Made by a program: the position numbers and the translations under genes. From an uncultured Verrucomicrobiota bacterium (GTDB lineage: Bacteria; Verrucomicrobiota; Verrucomicrobiia; Limisphaerales; UBA1096): a DNA stretch of 7,580 bases. Of this stretch, positions 5,009 to 7,580 are shown piece after piece (the first letter of the stretch is position 1; every line of letters starts with the position of its first letter). Under the pieces are notes generated by a model. That model saw only the letters and a list, made by a program, of their open reading frames with translations. It was not told the DNA's origin and searched no databases. The DNA is taken from the NCBI GenBank assembly GCA_913045395.1, contig CAJWPV010000058.1:1-7580 (forward strand). The letters run 5' to 3'.

Positions 5009-7580
5009 TTAGAGCTTGCTGCCCTGCAGTTGTTCCATCCGGGTTCGCACCTGCTTCAACTTCTCCGTCGGGATGGATTGAGGGTCGGCGTACTTCAAGT
5101 AAAGTCCGTAGTTTTTGAGAGCCTCGCTCGATTGGCCTTTCGCCTCGGCTATTTGGGCGAGGTTTAAATAAATACCAGGGGCGTCCGGCCAGAATACTTG
5201 AAGTTTTTCGTAGTCCGCCTTGGCGTCGTCGTATTGTTTGGTAGCCATGTACGAGGTGGCGCGCCGCGAGAAGACTTCACGATTGTATGTGCTCTCATCA
5301 ATCAATTCAGTGAAAATCGAAATCGCGTTCTCATGCTGATTCATTTTCATGTAAATGGTGGCTTTCTGGAACTTGAAATTGTCCGTGCCGGTACGATTGA
5401 TGGCGTGGTCGATGTGTTTCATCGCCGATTCAAAATCGCCCTTGTTAGTGAATGCGTCGGCGATCAACGAAATCAGGTTGGTCTCTTCCAGCGAGTTGGC
5501 CTGCTCGATGGCTGACTCGTACACCGCGACCGCCTCGTCGTAGCGTTTCAACCTTGAAAGCAATTGGCCTTTGTCCTTAAGGGTGTTCAGGTCGTCAGGA
5601 TGACTCTTGAGCCAGTCGTCGAGCAGTGCCAAGGCTTTCTCGTTCTGGTCGTGATCCAAGTGAAAAGCCAGCATAGTGTGGAGGCCAGGAATGGAATTCA
5701 TGTGCGACTTCAACTGGTTGACCAAATATTTTTCGGTCTCTGCTGGGCTGGAATTGGCCAGTAACAAACCTGCCTGGAGCCGGATCAACTTGATTTGCTG
5801 GTCGGAAGTAAAAGGGTTTGCCTCGTTCATTGCCGCGAGGCGATCAATGAAGAGTTTTGCCTTTTCGGTTAGCCTGTAGGACATAAACATGTCCGCGATG
5901 AAAAAAATAGGATCTGGGAATGTGGTCGTGAGTTCGGCGGCTCGCGTCAGTTCATGATAGGCTTGGCGAATCTGTGGCAGCCGAGATTCGGTCTTTTTTG
6001 AGAAGTATCGGCCAAGCTGAAAACAGGCCTGCGGCTCATCGACGGGGCCGTATGTTCTCAGAGAGGAATCGATTTCATTTTCGGTTATCTTCCCGTCGTC
6101 GTTTACGTCGAACAGCTTGTCTGCTTCAATCAGTTGGTCCAATTCTTCATAAAATTCATAGTCGGACTTGTCGTTGATTCGGCGAAGATTGGCTTGGGCA
6201 ATAAGATTCCCTTTCGGACTCCCCCGGTAAAGTTTGCAGGCGGCGAAGAAGAGCCTCTCGGCAGCCTTCGGTTGATTGTTTCGGGCGAGGCTCACTCCCC
6301 GATAGTTCAGGTTTCGGGAGATCCAACCCATGATGATCAGCGTGTCGAGAAACTGATTTTTCCGCAGTTCTTCGCTTTCCTCGGCGAAGTCGTCGAACTG
6401 CTTCTCGATCGCCTTGGCGAGGGTTGTGCTGGCTGTGACCTGCTCGCTGGTAAGAGGCGGTTTGTCCAGCGAGGCGGCCTCGGAGGAGTAGGGCATCAGC
6501 CGGAAAACCCCTTTCTCCGGTTTCAGGTAGAACTGCTCGAAAAAGTATCCGAAGCTGGGGTGCGGGTAGTAAATAGGTTTGTGGGCGTTGATTGCGTGAA
6601 GCCTATCGAGGATAAAAAACTTATCAACGTGCTTGGAACTGGCAATCTCCTCGGGCAATTCCGGCCAAGCGGAATCGCGCTTGGCCAAGCGCGTTTGATA
6701 GTCGGGTGACTCCAATGAGTGCGTCTGCACCAGCAGGTTTTGCCCACCGGCGTCGGACCGCGCCAACTCCGCCCGCAGGAGCTGGCTTTGTGGGGTCATA
6801 TCATTGTCAGTAAAGAGGATGGCTTTCCCGTCCGGCAGATTGTCGGCCAGCCATTTTGCGTAGGTACCAGCCACGTCGTTTTTGTTGTTGACGGCGACGG
6901 TTCCCAAATTCCGCCAAGCCAGCATTGCGATGACCACTAGGGCGGCGATCTGCAGCCCGATATGCAGCCCCCGATTCAGTGCCTTGCCCAACTCGGACGG
7001 CTTGCGCCATTGCCGGGCCTCTTCCTTCCCGGACAGCAGCAACAGGTACCCCAGAAAATACCCGATGTTCAGCGCGCCAAGATAGTAAAAGGTCAGGAAC
7101 GGCGCGCCGATGCCGGTGACCTGCGGCAGGTCGACCAGTTTTCGCGGGCTGACCACGTGGTCAAATGCCACATAAATGCAAACTGCCAGGAATAGAAAAT
7201 GCACCAACCTGAGGAGGCCGGACGTGATTGCCGAGGCGGCGGCGTTTGTGTCACCAAAATTCGCTGGCCAACGAATGCTCACCAGCAGCAACGGCAGGAT
7301 CGCCGTGGAGGCCATTACTATTACCATCAGCCGCTGGCTAAACAGGTTCCCGAGGAACGACTTCTGCAGACCAAGGTTGGCCATCAGCACATCCGCGAAG
7401 TTCTCCCCGCTGCCGGATATCATGGCGACCACCGGCAGCAACAAATAGAGCGATAAGCCAGCCAGGCCGTTCAACGCCAGCTTCAGCGGCAGGCCTTCTC
7501 GGAACAGCCGCATGCGAGCTGTCCAGAGCAGGGAGACACAGAACAGCGGCAGGAATCCCACCATACCCCAGTTGTTCGTG
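5009..7580 (-). CDS. Multi-pass membrane protein with EF-hand loop and TPR repeats, DUF2723-like (5' partial)
   Basis: The frame is open to the window edge (TNNWG precedes the Met at 7562-7564), so the N-terminus is missing. Numbering here is from that Met. Hydrophobic transmembrane segments lie at about 1-14, 26-50, 78-99, 117-136, 153-178 and 203-223, often ending in basic residues. A soluble region follows (about 225-420), with ILFTDNDMTPQSQLLRAE and HPSFGYFFEQFYLKPEKG. From memory these resemble the C-terminal part of DUF2723 proteins, relatives of GT-C membrane glycosyltransferases (O-mannosyltransferase-like) in Verrucomicrobiota. Then come one possible TPR (about 420-450), an EF-hand loop (486-497), and about six TPR-like helix pairs (about 626-829), e.g. 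RLKRYDEAVAVYESAIEQ and ATKQYDDAKADYEKLQ. The protein ends at 851 with TAA at 5009-5011. It is first in a likely operon with the GT4 gene 3 nt downstream. A membrane glycan/protein glycosylation role is inferred; the catalytic N-terminus is not visible. The TPR and membrane assignment is firm, DUF2723 membership moderate. Confidence 0.85.
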   Translation of the reverse strand, partial: TNNWGMVGFLPLFCVSLLWTARMRLFREGLPLKLALNGLAGLSLYLLLPVVAMISGSGENFADVLMANLGLQKSFLGNLFSQRLMVIVMASTAILPLLLVSIRWPANFGDTNAAASAITSGLLRLVHFLFLAVCIYVAFDHVVSPRKLVDLPQVTGIGAPFLTFYYLGALNIGYFLGYLLLLSGKEEARQWRKPSELGKALNRGLHIGLQIAALVVIAMLAWRNLGTVAVNNKNDVAGTYAKWLADNLPDGKAILFTDNDMTPQSQLLRAELARSDAGGQNLLVQTHSLESPDYQTRLAKRDSAWPELPEEIASSKHVDKFFILDRLHAINAHKPIYYPHPSFGYFFEQFYLKPEKGVFRLMPYSSEAASLDKPPLTSEQVTASTTLAKAIEKQFDDFAEESEELRKNQFLDTLIIMGWISRNLNYRGVSLARNNQPKAAERLFFAACKLYRGSPKGNLIAQANLRRINDKSDYEFYEELDQLIEADKLFDVNDDGKITENEIDSSLRTYGPVDEPQACFQLGRYFSKKTESRLPQIRQAYHELTRAAELTTTFPDPIFFIADMFMSYRLTEKAKLFIDRLAAMNEANPFTSDQQIKLIRLQAGLLLANSSPAETEKYLVNQLKSHMNSIPGLHTMLAFHLDHDQNEKALALLDDWLKSHPDDLNTLKDKGQLLSRLKRYDEAVAVYESAIEQANSLEETNLISLIADAFTNKGDFESAMKHIDHAINRTGTDNFKFQKATIYMKMNQHENAISIFTELIDESTYNREVFSRRATSYMATKQYDDAKADYEKLQVFWPDAPGIYLNLAQIAEAKGQSSEALKNYGLYLKYADPQSIPTEKLKQVRTRMEQLQGSKL
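6074..6109 (-). other. EF-hand calcium-binding loop motif inside the TPR membrane protein
   Basis: Twelve codons read DVNDDGKITENE (residues 486-497 from the Met at 7564). This satisfies the canonical EF-hand loop: Asp at 1, Asn at 3, Asp at 5, Gly at 6, Ile at 8 and Glu at 12. The loop is preceded by a helical-looking stretch (EELDQLIEADKLF) and followed by IDSSLRTYG, giving helix-loop-helix context. Only one loop is visible. Calcium binding is inferred from the motif. Confidence 0.75.
6676..6693. repeat. 18-bp perfect palindrome, TTGGCCAA core
   Basis: CGCGCTTGGCCAAGCGCG is its own reverse complement, and the symmetry breaks at both flanking T bases. It lies within the membrane/TPR gene, encoding RLAKR on the minus strand. 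It contains the same 14-bp palindrome found at 3938-3951. It could be a protein-binding site, a genome-wide repeated palindrome, or a coincidence of codons. Confidence 0.6.

Noticed and set aside
6134..6709. Plus-strand open frame (191 codons) opposite the membrane/TPR gene.
   Set aside because: It is antisense to the continuous DUF2723-like/TPR frame, and its translation shows no domain or convincing start context.
1..7580. Possible CRISPR array, tRNA/rRNA gene, insertion sequence or attachment site.
   Set aside because: No regularly spaced direct repeats, RNA-like folds, transposase frames or terminal inverted repeats were seen; coding sequence fills the window.

Overview
The window is almost entirely protein-coding. 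It holds four genes in two convergent pairs, with essentially no intergenic DNA: neighbouring genes overlap or sit 3 nt apart. Both outermost genes run off the window. The gene families (Planctomycete-type PSCyt/PSD cytochrome, DUF1552 protein, and a large multi-membrane TPR protein resembling the DUF2723 family) and the moderately high GC suggest a member of the Planctomycetota-Verrucomicrobiota-Lentisphaerota group. I favour Verrucomicrobiota, but this is inference from gene content only.

Left half, plus strand (1-3851): a large secreted-type protein with an N-terminal LamG/concanavalin-like fold, two CxxCH haem-binding sites and the PSD3-PSD5-PSD4-PSCyt3-PSD2 domain series. It is followed at a TGATG stop/start overlap by a DUF1552 protein with a twin-arginine signal. 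This tandem pair recurs, often in many copies, in these phyla. Its biochemical role is not established; an extracytoplasmic redox/hydrolytic role, perhaps on polysaccharides, is a common guess.

Right half, minus strand (3848-7580): a large membrane protein is transcribed first. It has about six visible transmembrane segments, a soluble region, an embedded perfect EF-hand loop and C-terminal tetratricopeptide repeats. After a 3-nt gap comes a GT4-family glycosyltransferase. This looks like part of a glycan assembly operon (surface polysaccharide or protein glycosylation). The stop codons of the two convergent pairs interlock in a CTAA tetranucleotide at 3848-3851, so the pairs share no spacer or intergenic terminator.

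No RNA gene, CRISPR array, mobile element, promoter or origin was recognised. The points most worth a second look are the EF-hand loop inside the TPR membrane protein, the AT-rich compositional block in the same gene, and three perfect 14-18 bp palindromes sharing a TGGCCA core in a window that seems rich in TTGGCC/GGCCAA. I did not find convincing evidence of a wholly new system.
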